Of a stretch of DNA of 64,000 bases, positions 26,234-36,200 are shown piece after piece. The DNA lies in contig NZ_CP109599.1 of the NCBI RefSeq assembly GCF_036231945.1, positions 558,001 to 622,000 on the forward strand. Reading direction: 5' to 3'. Within the stretch, counting starts at the first letter, position 1; every line of letters starts with the position of its first letter. The translations under genes and the position numbers were made by a program. Below the pieces are notes generated by a model. It was not told the origin of the DNA. It did no database searches and was given only the letters and a program-made list of their open reading frames with translations. The stretch comes from Streptomyces sp. NBC_01429 (GTDB taxonomy: Bacteria > Actinomycetota > Actinomycetes > Streptomycetales > Streptomycetaceae).

Positions 26234-26851
26234 ATGGAAGGCGCGCCCGAGCGCAGGCCACGCAAGGACGCCGCCCGCAACCGGGAGGCGGTCCTGGCGG
26301 CGGCCGACGATCTCTTCGCCCGCTGCGAGCGGCCCGAGACCCTCACCATGGCCGATATCGCGGCAGCCGCCGGAGTCGGCAAGGCGACGCTCTTCCGCGG
26401 CTTCGGCGACCGGACCGGCCTGATCCGCGCGCTGTACGAGGCACGGCTCGAACCGGTCAAGCGCGCCATCGAGGAAGGGCCGGCGCCCCTGGGGCCCGCC
26501 ACGCCTCCGCTCCAGCGCGTCCCCGCCCTGCTCGACGCCGTCCTGTGCTTCAAGCTCGACAACCGGCACCTCGCCCTGGCCCTGGAGGAGGCCGGCGGCG
26601 ACAGCCCCTACCGGGCCGAGCACTACGAGCGGTGGCACTCCATGCTCAGCGCCGTGCTGGAGCGGATTCCCGGGCTCACCGACAGCCATTTCACCGCGCA
26701 CGCGCTGCTCGCCGCCACCCGCGCCGACCTCGTCGAGCACCTCGTCACCGAGGAGCACGCGACCCGCGAGCGGATGCGGGCACAGCTGGCGGCCCTCATC
26801 GCCAGGATCCTGGACACGTCGTCCTCTCCGCGGCCGCACCCGAGCCCTTGA
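26234..26851 (+). CDS. TetR-family transcriptional regulator
   Basis: A 205-residue regulator starting at ATG 26234 after GGAGGAGCGAG. The HTH is typical: DAARNREAVLAAADDLFAR, then TMADIAAAAGVGKATLFRGFGDR. The C-terminal ligand domain is alpha-helical and not otherwise recognisable. It is divergent from the NmrA-type reductase gene with two perfect palindromes between them, so it probably represses both until a ligand, perhaps a reductase substrate, is bound. Confidence 0.92.
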   Translation: MEGAPERRPRKDAARNREAVLAAADDLFARCERPETLTMADIAAAAGVGKATLFRGFGDRTGLIRALYEARLEPVKRAIEEGPAPLGPATPPLQRVPALLDAVLCFKLDNRHLALALEEAGGDSPYRAEHYERWHSMLSAVLERIPGLTDSHFTAHALLAATRADLVEHLVTEEHATRERMRAQLAALIARILDTSSSPRPHPSP

Positions 26852-26862
26852 GGCCGGACCGC

Positions 26863-27084
26863 CTACTCCGGCAGGGGGCGGTCCTGGACGACGCTCTTCA
26901 TCACGAGGGTGGAGGTCAGCCGCCGGACGCCCGGCAGCTCGGCCAGTTGCCCGTCGTACAGCCGCTGGCAGGCGGCCAGGTCGGTGGTGGCGACGCGCAG
27001 GAGGTAGTCGGGTTCGCCGAACAGCCGCTGGGCCTGGATGACATGCGGGACGGCGGTCACGGCAAGATTCTCCCTCAGGACGAC
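26863..27084 (-). pseudogene. Truncated Lrp/AsnC regulator (only the C-terminal ligand domain remains)
   Basis: The frame ends with a clear Lrp/AsnC C-terminal (RAM) domain: VIQAQRLFGEPDYLLRVATTDL, then LPGVRRLTSTLVMKSVV. The N-terminal helix-turn-helix half, about 80 residues in normal family members, is missing; upstream codons show no HTH in any frame. A GTG at 27060 with GAGGGAG upstream could still yield a 65-residue stand-alone RAM domain, so it may be expressed as a ligand-binding fragment. A 5' deletion is the simplest explanation. Confidence 0.65.
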
Positions 27085-27402
27085 CGGCGCACCCTCGTCG
27101 CCAACGGACAGCAGACGCTGATCCGGGTCAGCAGGCCCGAGGGGTGATCCGGCGGGCCGCCGCCCGGCTCGCGACGCCCGGCACGCGCGCTCGCCGTGTT
27201 GCCGGGCCCGTCCCCGCACGTCGAGTACGGGGACGGCACCGGCCGCCGGCACCCGGTTCGGGTGGTGAGCCGGGCTCTCCCGGCGAGGATGCCCCGCACC
27301 GCCCCGCGGACGGACCATGATCCGGGCAGGCGAAGGTTCCGGGGCCGTCAGGCCCCGCCGACCGGACCCGTCCGACCGACCGATCCGACCGGAGCACACC
27401 AC

Positions 27403-28599
27403 ATGCGCTTGTCACCGTTCCGAGCAGCGACCGCTCTGCTGCTGGCCCTTCCCCTCCTCGGCGCCCCCGCCGTCACCCACGCGGCCACCCCGTCCGCACC
27501 GGTCGCCGTGGGGCGCTCCCCGCACGCCGTTCCCGGGGAGTACATCGTCACGCTCAAGCCGGGCCGTGCGGCCGGCGAGGTCCTGCGGACCCTGCGCGTC
27601 ACGCCCCGGTTCAGCTACACCGACGCGCTGAACGGCTTCGCCGCGCGCCTCGACCCGGCGCTGCTGCGCGCCGTGCGGACCAGTCCCGCCGTGGCGGCGG
27701 TCGAGGAGAACTCCCGCCTCACCGTCCACGGCTCCGCCCGCCGCGACGGCCCGCCCGGCCGCGCCACCCGGGCCCCCGCCCCGGTCTGGGGCCTGGACCG
27801 GATCGACCAACGGGCGCTGCCGCTCGACCACGCCTTCACCACCCGTGGCCACGGGGAGGGCGTGAGCGCGTACGTCGTCGACACCGGAATCGACTACACG
27901 CACCCGGAGTTCGGCGGCCGGGCCGTTCCCGGCTTCGACGCCGTCGGCGACGGCGGGAACGGCCTCGACTGCAACGGCCACGGTACGCACGTCGCCGGCA
28001 CCGTCGGGGGCCTGACCTACGGCGTCGCCCCGCGGGCGCGCCTCGTCTCCGTCCGGGTGGTGGACTGCACCGGCAACGGCGACAAGGCCCAGTACATCGC
28101 CGGGCTGGACTGGGTCGCCCGTAACGCCGAGGGCCCCGCGGTCGTCAACGCCTCCCTCGGTGAGGAGAAGTCCACGGCCATCAACGACGCGACCACCGCG
28201 CTGTCCGGCCGGGGCGTCCTGCCCGTGGTCTCGGCGGGCAACGACGCCTCCGACGCCTGTTCGGCCTCGCCCGCCTCCGCCGCCGGAGTCCTGACCGTGG
28301 CCGCCTCGGACCGCGAGGACAGGGAGTCGGACTTCTCCAACTGGGGCCCCTGCGTGTCCCTGTACGCCCCCGGACAGGCCATCACCTCCGCCTGGCCCGG
28401 CGGCGGCAGCCGCGTCCTGAACGGCACCTCCATGGCCGCACCGCACGCCACCGGTGTCGCCGCCCTCTACCTCGCCGGACACCCGGCCGCGACCCCCGAA
28501 GCGGTGCGGAGCTTCCTCGTCGGCCGGTCCACCGGGAACGCCCTGACCCACGTCCACCCGGGCACGCCCAACCGGCTGCTGTTCACCGCCGGTCTGTGA
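27403..28599 (+). CDS. Secreted S8-family serine peptidase (subtilisin/proteinase K-like)
   Basis: A 398-residue preproenzyme. A Sec signal peptide ends near THAA (residues 1-28). An I9 inhibitor prodomain follows (PGEYIVTLKPG to VEENSRLTVHG, about 45-110), then the catalytic domain. The catalytic triad is Asp160 (VVDTGID), His193 (GHGTH) and Ser343 (GTSMAAP), with oxyanion Asn280 (SAGND). GGAG precedes the ATG. The gene is monocistronic and followed by a strong hairpin. It resembles exported Streptomyces subtilases of the proteinase K subfamily. Confidence 0.95.
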   Translation: MRLSPFRAATALLLALPLLGAPAVTHAATPSAPVAVGRSPHAVPGEYIVTLKPGRAAGEVLRTLRVTPRFSYTDALNGFAARLDPALLRAVRTSPAVAAVEENSRLTVHGSARRDGPPGRATRAPAPVWGLDRIDQRALPLDHAFTTRGHGEGVSAYVVDTGIDYTHPEFGGRAVPGFDAVGDGGNGLDCNGHGTHVAGTVGGLTYGVAPRARLVSVRVVDCTGNGDKAQYIAGLDWVARNAEGPAVVNASLGEEKSTAINDATTALSGRGVLPVVSAGNDASDACSASPASAAGVLTVAASDREDRESDFSNWGPCVSLYAPGQAITSAWPGGGSRVLNGTSMAAPHATGVAALYLAGHPAATPEAVRSFLVGRSTGNALTHVHPGTPNRLLFTAGL

Positions 28600-28614
28600 A
28601 CACGCTCCTCGCCC

Positions 28615-28641
28615 GCTCCCGGGACCGCGGGTCCCGGGAGC
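28615..28641. terminator. Hairpin terminator between convergent peptidase and GNAT genes
   Basis: GCTCCCGGGACC and GGTCCCGGGAGC form a perfect 12-bp stem with a GCG loop, 15 bp after the peptidase stop and 15 bp before the convergent GNAT stop. It would terminate both transcripts. No T tract follows, as is usual at this GC content. Confidence 0.75.
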
Positions 28642-28656
28642 ACCGGCGCGGCGTCC

Positions 28657-29619
28657 TCAGAGAGGACGGGTGAACGTGACCCGGTCCAGCGACGGGCCGT
28701 CGTAGTCCGCGATCGGGGCGGAGTCGGTGAAGCCCATGGCGTTGTGGAAGGCGATGGAACGGGAGTTCTGGGGTGAGGTGATGGCCTTGACGACGGTCCG
28801 GCCGTCGGCGCGCGCCCGCTCGAAGAACCGCTCGTAGAGAAAGCGGCCGAGGCCGGAGCGGCGCCAGGCGGGGGCGATACCGGTGAAGTGGATGTACGCC
28901 TCCTGCGGCTCGGACGGCGAGAGGAAGCCGATGACGAAGCCGGCCAGCTCGCCGTCGCGCTCGGCGATCAGGCTCGTCTCGAAGAAGTGGCTGAGGAAGA
29001 GACGGGTCAGATCACGGGCGGCGGGGCGCCCCCACCAGTCGTCGACCACCGCGACGATGGCGTCGAAGTCCGCAGGTGTCGCCGGGCGCGTGGTGAAGGG
29101 CTCCAGCGTGGCCGTGACCGGTGCGCCGAGCTTCCTGCGGAAGACCACCCGGTCCTGGCCGGGACCGTCGTAGTCGCTGTGCGTGGGAAGTCCGTCGCTC
29201 TCGCGGTCGCCGGCGTCCAGCTCGAATCCCATGGCGCGGTGGAAGGCGACGGAGCCGGTGTTCCCCGGCGAGGTGATGGCGTGCACCTCCGTGCGGCCCG
29301 CCGCGGCGGCGTGCTCGAAGAAGGTGGTGTAGAGCGTGCGGGCGATGCCCTGCCCGCGCAGCCGGGGATCCACTCCGACGAAGTGGATGTACGCCTCCGT
29401 CGCGTTGTCGGCGGAGTGGAATCCGACCAGGAACGCCCGGATACCGGTCTCGTCCTCCACCACCAGACTGGTCGAGGCGAAGTGCTGGAGGAACAGCCGC
29501 GGCAGCAGCAGCGACAGCTCTCGTGCGCCCTCCGGGGTGCGGGAGTCCCCCCACCACTTCTGGACGCACTCCACGAGTGTGGGGTAGTCGGCCGTACGAG
29601 CCCGGCGTACGTCGTGCAT
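28657..29619 (-). CDS. Tandem (two-domain) GNAT N-acetyltransferase
   Basis: A 320-residue protein from ATG 29619 (GAAAGG upstream). It consists of two GNAT domains in tandem, about 1-170 and 175-320, that are clearly copies of each other: LFLQHF/LFLSHF, EAYIHFVGVDPRLRGQGIAR/EAYIHFTGIAPAWRRSGLGR, and AITSPGNTGSVAFHRAMGF/AITSPQNSRSIAFHNAMGF. Both keep an acetyl-CoA pyrophosphate loop (R/Q-x-x-G-x-G/A). Each ends in a DYDGP-type repeat. The substrate is unknown. It lies 58 bp after the NRPS/PKS operon's last gene and might be read through from it. Confidence 0.88.
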   Translation of the reverse strand: MHDVRRARTADYPTLVECVQKWWGDSRTPEGARELSLLLPRLFLQHFASTSLVVEDETGIRAFLVGFHSADNATEAYIHFVGVDPRLRGQGIARTLYTTFFEHAAAAGRTEVHAITSPGNTGSVAFHRAMGFELDAGDRESDGLPTHSDYDGPGQDRVVFRRKLGAPVTATLEPFTTRPATPADFDAIVAVVDDWWGRPAARDLTRLFLSHFFETSLIAERDGELAGFVIGFLSPSEPQEAYIHFTGIAPAWRRSGLGRFLYERFFERARADGRTVVKAITSPQNSRSIAFHNAMGFTDSAPIADYDGPSLDRVTFTRPL

Positions 29620-29654
29620 GCCTTGCCTTTCCGTCGAATCGGGTACCACGGTCC

Positions 29655-29675
29655 TCGGCGGCGCGGTGCCGCCGA
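29655..29675. terminator. Hairpin after the CocE-type hydrolase gene
   Basis: TCGGCGGC and GCCGCCGA form a perfect 8-bp stem around a 5-nt loop, immediately after the hydrolase stop (29678, minus strand). It could end or attenuate the NRPS/PKS operon transcript before the GNAT gene. The stem is short and no T tract follows. Confidence 0.4.
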
Positions 29676-29677
29676 CC

Positions 29678-31651
29678 TTACTTCCGCGGGGGTGTGTCAC
29701 TGCCCCGGGACAGGCCGCCGTCGGGAATCACCGGCAGCGTGACCCTGGACGGGTGCGCCGCGTCGTGCAGCACGGTCTGGCGCGCCGGGCGCAGGGCCGT
29801 GGACTCCCCCAGCCAGCTGCCGGTGTTGGGGTTCGGGTCGTACTGGGGGTAGTCGCTGGAGGAGATGTCCAGCCGGATCCGGTGCCCCTTCCTGAACAGG
29901 TTGCTGGTCGGCCACACCTTGATCGTGTACGCGTACACCTTGCCCGGTGTGATCGGCTTCGGATCGGTCGACGACTCGCGGTAACTGGCGCGCACGATGC
30001 CGCTGTTGAGGTTCACGGCCGTGCCGTCGGGATGTACGTCGACGAGCTTGGCGGTCCAGTCGGTGTCCGGTGCCGAGGACGCGGCGTACAGCTTCACCGT
30101 GATCGGTCCGGTGACCTCGGTGTCCTCGGTCATCGGCGCGCCTGTGTAGACGGCGATGTCCGGGCGCTGTTCGATCTGCTGCTGGTCGTACGGGCCCTGC
30201 GTACTGATCGCCGCCGTGCAGCAGGAGTGGCCGCCGACGCTGGGCACCGGGTTGCGCGGATCGTAGGTGTAGTGGTCGGCCTGAGCGCCGGTGTCCTCGC
30301 CGGGCGGGGTGGTCGAGAGGGTGCCGTCCTGGGTGTTGCCCGCGGCGTGGCCGGTGCTGCCCAGGTAGTAGTCGGTCCAGCGGGTCCCCGGCAGCGGCCA
30401 GGAGGACGCGGTGCGCCACTTGTCGGCGCCCATCACGAAGTAGTCCACACCGTCGCGCCGGACTCCGTTGTCCTTGCCCTTGAGGTGGTGGTCCCACCAG
30501 GCGAGCATCATCTCGTTGATCGGGCTGTCGGCCGCCGGGCCGATCCGCTGGAGCATCGGGGCGGCGGCGCTGGTGGGGCGCCCCCAGCCCGTGTGGTCCC
30601 AGGGCCCGATGACCAGCCGCTGGTTGTCGCGCGCCGCGGGCGAACCGGCCCGCCGGGCCATCCCCTGGTAGTTCTTCACCGAGCCGTCCAGGAAGGCGTC
30701 GTACCAGCCCGCGTAGTTGAGCACCGGGATGTCGACCTTCTCGTAGTGCTCCTTCGGCGCCCAGCGGCGCCAGTATTCCCCGTTCGTACGGTGCTTGATC
30801 CAGTCGAAGAAGTACGGGGCGACCTTCGGATCACCGGGGTGAAACGGGCGGAACCTGTTGTACGGGGCCGTGCCCAGCCATTTCGCCACGTCCTGGTAGT
30901 CCCGGTTGACCTGGTGGTACGTCTTCCAGTCGGCGCGGTTGGCGGCGGCCGACGGAACGATCTTGCGCATCGCCCACGGCACGACGAAGTTCAGCCGGAA
31001 CGCGCCGCCCTCGTAGGTCCAGCCGTCGTAGTAGTCGTCGGAGGTGAGGGCGGGCACGATCGTCCTGAGGTGCGGCGGACGCTGCTGGGCGGCCAGCCAC
31101 TGGGTGGCGCCGACGTAGGAGGACCCGTACATGCCCACCTTGCCGTTGGAGCCCGGCAGCCGGGCGGCCCACTCCACACTGTCGTAGCCGTCCTCGCCCT
31201 CGTTGGCGAACTCGTAGAAGTCGCCGTCCGAGGCGTACTGGCCGCGCACGTCCTGCACCACGACGAGGTAGCAGTGCGAGGCGAACCACTGCGGGGACTG
31301 GTAATTCGACGGCTGCACCTCGGCGTCGGCCTTGCCGTACTGGGTGCGCATCAGGATCACCGGGACCTTGTCCTCGGTGCGCGGCCGGTAGACGTCCGCG
31401 CGCAGCACGGTGCCGTCGCGCATCTTCGCGCCGACGTCCGTGGTCTCGCCGACCTCGCAGGGCCCCCGGCCGGTGCTGGGGGGCCACGCTCCGGCGGCGG
31501 CCGGGGCTCCGGCCTGCCCGGCGGCCCCGGCCGCCGTGGCGTCGGCGGGCACCCCGGACCCGGTGAGGACCACCGAGGCCAGCGCGAGCGCGAGCGCGCC
31601 GGTGAGCGTCGCCGCCGGCCGGCCGTCGGCGCGCCTCGGGCGGCGGTTCAC
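29678..31651 (-). CDS. Secreted CocE/NonD-family (X-Pro dipeptidyl-peptidase-like) hydrolase
   Basis: A 657-residue exported hydrolase. GTG 31651 overlaps the oxidase stop (GTGA). The N-terminus has RR pairs before a hydrophobic core, so Tat or Sec export is likely. The catalytic triad of the CocE family is visible: Ser in YGSSYVG (near 178), Asp in NYAGWYDAF and His in GPWDHTGW. A C-terminal jelly-roll X-Pro dipeptidyl-peptidase domain follows. Relatives include cocaine esterase, alpha-amino-acid ester hydrolase and glutaryl-7-ACA acylase. As the last coupled gene of the NRPS/PKS operon it may remove an N- or O-acyl prodrug group outside the cell (inference). Confidence 0.87.
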   Translation of the reverse strand: MNRRPRRADGRPAATLTGALALALASVVLTGSGVPADATAAGAAGQAGAPAAAGAWPPSTGRGPCEVGETTDVGAKMRDGTVLRADVYRPRTEDKVPVILMRTQYGKADAEVQPSNYQSPQWFASHCYLVVVQDVRGQYASDGDFYEFANEGEDGYDSVEWAARLPGSNGKVGMYGSSYVGATQWLAAQQRPPHLRTIVPALTSDDYYDGWTYEGGAFRLNFVVPWAMRKIVPSAAANRADWKTYHQVNRDYQDVAKWLGTAPYNRFRPFHPGDPKVAPYFFDWIKHRTNGEYWRRWAPKEHYEKVDIPVLNYAGWYDAFLDGSVKNYQGMARRAGSPAARDNQRLVIGPWDHTGWGRPTSAAAPMLQRIGPAADSPINEMMLAWWDHHLKGKDNGVRRDGVDYFVMGADKWRTASSWPLPGTRWTDYYLGSTGHAAGNTQDGTLSTTPPGEDTGAQADHYTYDPRNPVPSVGGHSCCTAAISTQGPYDQQQIEQRPDIAVYTGAPMTEDTEVTGPITVKLYAASSAPDTDWTAKLVDVHPDGTAVNLNSGIVRASYRESSTDPKPITPGKVYAYTIKVWPTSNLFRKGHRIRLDISSSDYPQYDPNPNTGSWLGESTALRPARQTVLHDAAHPSRVTLPVIPDGGLSRGSDTPPRK

Positions 31652-32865
31652 CGCTCCGCCTTCCCGGCCGGCGCCGCCCGGCCGACCGGCGGATCGGACC
31701 GGTGCAGTGTCTCCGGGCCGATCCGCGCCACCTCCGTACAGCCGACCAGGCCCATGGTCAGGTCGAGGTCGGCGAGCAGGCCCCGGACGACGTGCCGCAC
31801 CCCGGCGGCGCCGCCGAGGGCGAGACCGTAGACGTAGGGGCGGCCGAGCAGTACGGCACGGGCGCCCAGGGCCAGCGCCTTGAACACGTCGGAGCCGCCG
31901 CGGATACCGGAGTCGAAGAGCACCTCCGTCTCCTCGCCGACCTCGGCCACGACATCGACGAGCGCGTCGAGGGCGGCGACCGCTCCGTCCACCTGGCGCC
32001 CTCCGTGGTTGGAGACCACGATGCCGTCCATCCCGGCCTCCACGGCCCGGCGCGCGTCCTGCGGGTGCAGGATGCCCTTGAGCACGATCGGGCCGTCCCA
32101 GTGCTCCCGCAGGAAGCCCAGTTCGTCCCAGGTGTGCGCCTTTCCGCTGAAGATCGGCAGCCACTGCATGGCGGCGGCGCGCGGGTCCTCCTCGGCGGGA
32201 CGGTCCAGCCGGGAGCGGAAGACCGGATCGGAGAGCGGGATGGCGACGCCGTTGCCGCGGATGAACGGCAGATACGCCTGGTCCAGGTCGTGGGGGCGCC
32301 AGGCCAGCTGCCAGGTGTCCAGGGTGACGACGAGGGTCGTGTACCCGGCGGCGCGGGCCCGCTTGAGGATGCTGGCGGTCACCTCGTCGTCGTGCGGCCA
32401 GTACAGCTGGAACCAGCGCTGCCCGTCGCCGTTGGCCTCGGCGGCCTCCTCGATCGTGTACGAGGACGCGGTGCTCAGCACCATCGGTACACCGGTGGCC
32501 TCGGCCGCGCGGGCGGTCGCGAGTTCGCCGTCCGGGTGGACGACGGACTGCACGCCGATGGGGGCGAGCAGCACCGGGGCGGCCAGTTCGCTGCCGAGCA
32601 CGGTGGTGCGCAGGTCACGGCCGGTGGCGTCGCGCAGCATGCGGGGGACGATCCGGTACGCGTCGAACGCGGCGCGGTTGGCGCGGGCGGTGGCGCCGGT
32701 GCCGGCCGCCCCCGCGACGTACCAGTACGGCTGGGGGCCCATGCGGTCGCGGGCCGTGTCCTCCAGGGCCGACAGGTCCGTGGTGAACGGCGGGACCCGG
32801 TCTTCCAGCCCCCTCATGTAGATCTCGAACTGGTACTCCGCGAAACCGGGCCGGGGCGCTGCCAT
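31648..32865 (-). CDS. FMN-dependent alpha-hydroxy-acid oxidase/lactate 2-monooxygenase-like
   Basis: A 405-residue TIM-barrel flavoprotein starting at ATG 32865 (GAAGGAG upstream; a longer frame from 32898 is less likely). Family motifs are YWYVAGAAG, APVLLAPIGVQS, LSTASSYTIEE, QLYWPHDDE, VLKGILHPQDAR (flavin Lys), IVVSNHGGRQVDG (catalytic His, Arg) and FDSGIRGGSDVFKALALGARAV. The length and the QSVVHPDGE variant favour lactate 2-monooxygenase-like proteins. The same superfamily supplies Hmo of hydroxyphenylglycine biosynthesis and MftD. It overlaps the CocE-type gene by 4 bp, placing it in the NRPS/PKS operon. Confidence 0.9.
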   Translation of the reverse strand: MAAPRPGFAEYQFEIYMRGLEDRVPPFTTDLSALEDTARDRMGPQPYWYVAGAAGTGATARANRAAFDAYRIVPRMLRDATGRDLRTTVLGSELAAPVLLAPIGVQSVVHPDGELATARAAEATGVPMVLSTASSYTIEEAAEANGDGQRWFQLYWPHDDEVTASILKRARAAGYTTLVVTLDTWQLAWRPHDLDQAYLPFIRGNGVAIPLSDPVFRSRLDRPAEEDPRAAAMQWLPIFSGKAHTWDELGFLREHWDGPIVLKGILHPQDARRAVEAGMDGIVVSNHGGRQVDGAVAALDALVDVVAEVGEETEVLFDSGIRGGSDVFKALALGARAVLLGRPYVYGLALGGAAGVRHVVRGLLADLDLTMGLVGCTEVARIGPETLHRSDPPVGRAAPAGKAER

Positions 32866-32925
32866 GCGTTCTCCTTCGTCTTCTCGGATCCGCGACACCG
32901 GGGCTCCGGCATCGGGGGAGACAGG

Positions 32926-33261
32926 TCAGGGCTTGTGCGGGGGGTGTTCGTCCTGGCCGCCGGGAGCCGGTCCCGGGCTCCGGGCCATACCGATCAGGAG
33001 CAGGGCCAGTTGGGCGCCGGACGGTCCCAGCGCGTCCCGGTAGGAGCGCAGCACGGCGTTCTCCCGCGCCAGGTCCGTGCTCGGACGCCCGGCCGCGCGA
33101 CGGACCCGCCGCAGGCGCCGGTCCTCGCGCAGGCGCAGCTCCACCAGCCGGATGAGGTCGCCGTCCAGGTCCCGCAGCCGCTCCTGGTGCCGTTCCACGT
33201 CCTCGTGGGAGGTGTCCTCGTGGGAGGTGTCCAGGCGCGCCCGCGCCGGGCGTTCGCTCAT
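32926..33261 (-). CDS. Chorismate mutase-like (AroQ-type) helical protein
   Basis: A 111-residue protein, ATG overlapping the NRPS stop. Residues about 25-95 follow the AroQ helix pattern: RLRDLDGDLIRLVELRLRED, a basic RRVRRAAGRP, TDLARENAVL, and a final hydrophobic helix. Some active-site positions (first Arg, Asp/Arg of DLARE) seem kept, while the usual Lys of helix 1 looks like Arg. The N-terminus contains TSHED twice, from a 15-bp tandem duplication. In an NRPS/PKS operon that also has an AroA-like enzyme it may direct chorismate towards a precursor. The family call is moderate. Confidence 0.55.
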   Translation of the reverse strand: MSERPARARLDTSHEDTSHEDVERHQERLRDLDGDLIRLVELRLREDRRLRRVRRAAGRPSTDLARENAVLRSYRDALGPSGAQLALLLIGMARSPGPAPGGQDEHPPHKP

Positions 33262-36200
33262 GTCCGGTCCGTCCCTGCGGCCAGTTCGCGCAGCAACCGG
33301 CGGTAGACCGCCGCCACTTCCGCCACGAACGAGGAGGAGGTGCGCTGCGGCCGGTGCCCGAGCACGACTTCAGCGCCGCCGTCGGTCTCCGGCCATATCT
33401 CCGCCTCCACCTCGTGCAGGGCGTGTGCGGTGCCCGGCCGGACGAAGAGCGCCGTGCAGCCTTCGAGCGCGAGGTGCCGCGACGGGGCGTCCTGGAGGGC
33501 GAACAGCGTCTGGAAGAGCGGGTGCCGGGAGCGGTCGCGAGCGGGGCCGGCCGTCAGCCGCACGACTTCCTCGAACGGTATGTCCTGAGCGGCCAGCGCC
33601 GCGTGCACGCCGTCCAGGAGCGCGGGCAGGGCGTCCGTCGTGCCGTCGCCGGCCGGGCGTGTACGGAAACAGACGACGTCGATGAGGCAGCCGACGGCGT
33701 CGGCGGTGTCCGGGTGGTAGCGCTTGGCGATCGGTGCGCCGATCGCCAGATCCCGGTCTCCGGTCACCACGGCCAGCGCTTCGGCGTAGGCCGCGAGTGT
33801 CACCGCGAAGCGGGTGCTGCCCCAGCGGTGCGCGCGGGTCTCCAGCGCGGCCCAGTCCGCGGCGGAGATCCGGAAGGCGGGCGGGGGCGCCGTGCCGCCG
33901 CCGCCCGGGTCCGGCACGGTGAGCGGTGGTACGCCGGTCAGTTCGGCGGTCCAGAACGCGCGGTGCTTTTCGAGGCCGGTCCCGTCCACCTGGGCGCGGC
34001 AGGCCGCGAGGACGGTCGCGAGCGGAGCGGGGGGCCGGGCGTCCGGTGTCGCTCCCCGGAGGCGGGCGGCGTAGGCGGCGGAGAGGTCCTCGGCCAGCGG
34101 CCGTACCGAGCCGCCGTCGAAGGCGATGTGGTGGGCGACGATGCCCAGCAGCCATTCGTCGCCCGACGCCAACGGCGTGATGACGCACCGCCAGGTGGCG
34201 CCCGCCCCGATGTCCAGTGGCCGGCCGAGCGCGCGACGGAGCGTCGCCAGGCCCGCCTGCCGGTCGGCCGCCGGGTCCAGTTCCCGTACGTCCACCGGAC
34301 CGGGCCGCCCGTCCAGCAGCGCGACGGGGCGCCGGTCGAAGACGTAGCGGGCGTGCAGCGACTGGTGCCGGTGGTGCACGTCCGCCGCCGCGGCCCGGAA
34401 TGCCTCCGGGACGAAGGCTCCGGTCACCCGCCAGACCAGCTCGCAGTGGGCCGAGGTGTCGGCGGGGTCGAGCTGGTGCGCGTACAGGAATCCGCTCTGG
34501 GCGGGCAGCAGCGTCAGCGGCTCGCCGGACACCGGCCGGGGCTCGGCGGCGGGGGACCTCTCCGCTTCTGTCCGGCTCTCGATCCAGTGCGTCAGCTCCC
34601 GCACGGTCGGGCCGGCGATGAACACGGAGGCCGGGACGAGTACACCGGTGCGTGCGCCGATCCGCACGCACAGCCGGGCTCCGTCCAGCGAGTCGCCGCC
34701 CAGCTCGAAGAACGAGGTGTCGTACGGGACCGCGTCGTCCCCGCGCAGGACTTCGGCGAAGGTGCGCGCCACCTCGCCCAGCACCGAGCCGTCGCCGGTC
34801 CCGGGGGCGGGTCCGGGGCTGTCGCCGGACCGGGGCCGCGCGCCCGTCCGCCGGGTCACCAGGTCCAGCAGCGCACCGGTGTCCAGCTTGCCGTTGCCGG
34901 TCAGCGGGAACGCGTCGACGGCGGCGAGCGCCCTGGGCACCAGGTAGTCCGGCAGCCGCTCCGCCAACGCGTCGCGCACGGTCCGCTCGCTCACCGCCCG
35001 CCCGGCCACGACGGTGTACGCGGCGGCCAGCCCGACACAACCGCCGTTCTCCATCAGGGGGATGACGGCGCACCTGTGGATCCCCGGCAGCCCGGCCACC
35101 CGGGCCTCCACCTCGCCCGGCTCGATCCGGTGTCCGCGCACCTTGACCTGACGGTCGTCGCGGCCCGCGTAGTGCAGCACCCCTTCGGCGGAGAGGTGAC
35201 CGAGGTCGCCGGTCCGGTAGATCCGGCGCGGGCCCCCGAGATCGATCTCGGTGAAGCTCTTCGCGGTCTGCCCGGGATTCGCCAGATAGCCGTTGGCCAG
35301 GCCGGCGCCCGCGACGCAGATCTCGCCGGTCACGCCCGGCGGGCAGGGCCGCGACTCCCCGTCCAGGACGAACACTTCGGTACGGGGCACGGGACGGCCC
35401 AGGGGGATCTCCCCGCCGGCCCGGTGGTCGGCGGACGTGATCCGGTGGGTCGTGGTGAAGACCGTGTTCTCGACGGGTCCGTAGCCGTTCACCAGGGCGA
35501 TGCCGGGGTGTGCGCGGACGAACCGGTGGACGTGCGCCGGGGAGAGCCGCTCGCCCCCGACCAGCAGTTGGCGTACCCCGTCGAAGCAGCCCGGGTCCTC
35601 CTCCACGAACAGGTTGAAGACCGAGGCGGTGAGCCAGAGGGTGTTCACGCCCGCTTCGCGGACCAGGGCGCGCAGGCTGTCCACGGTCAGATAGGGCTCG
35701 TCGATCAGCACACTGGTGCCGCCGCCGAGCAGCGCCGACCACAGTTCCAGCGACGCGCCGTCCCACGGCAGCGGGGCGGCCTGGGGAATGACCGTGCCGG
35801 GGCCGGTGCCGACGAGGCCGGCCGGGCTGAACAGCCGTACCGTACCGGCGTGCGGGGACAGCACCCCCTTGGGGCGGCCGGTGCTGCCCGAGGTGAAGAA
35901 GACACAGCAGGTGTCCGTCTCCCGGACGGACGGGGCGGCCGGGGCGGCGGCCGACGCCGCGCGGGCCGCCGCCCGCGTCAGGTCCTCCTCGGGCACCCAC
36001 ACCGGGCGTGCCCAGCCCTCCGCGTGTTCCGGGGCTGCGGCGATCAGCGGTGCGCCGGTCAGCTCCGCGAGCTCCGCCACCCGGGGGCGGGGCCAGCGCG
36101 GGTCCATGGCGGCGTAGGCGGCGCCCAGTTTGAGCACGGCCAGCACGGTCGCCACGAACCGCGGCGACCTCGGCATCAGCACCGGCACGAGGTCACCGGC

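Noticed and set aside
31648-32865. Assigning the alpha-hydroxy-acid oxidase as a second MftD
   Set aside because: It has the NHGGRQ motif and lactate-monooxygenase-like length rather than the MftD form NHGGNN, and it lies in the NRPS/PKS operon.
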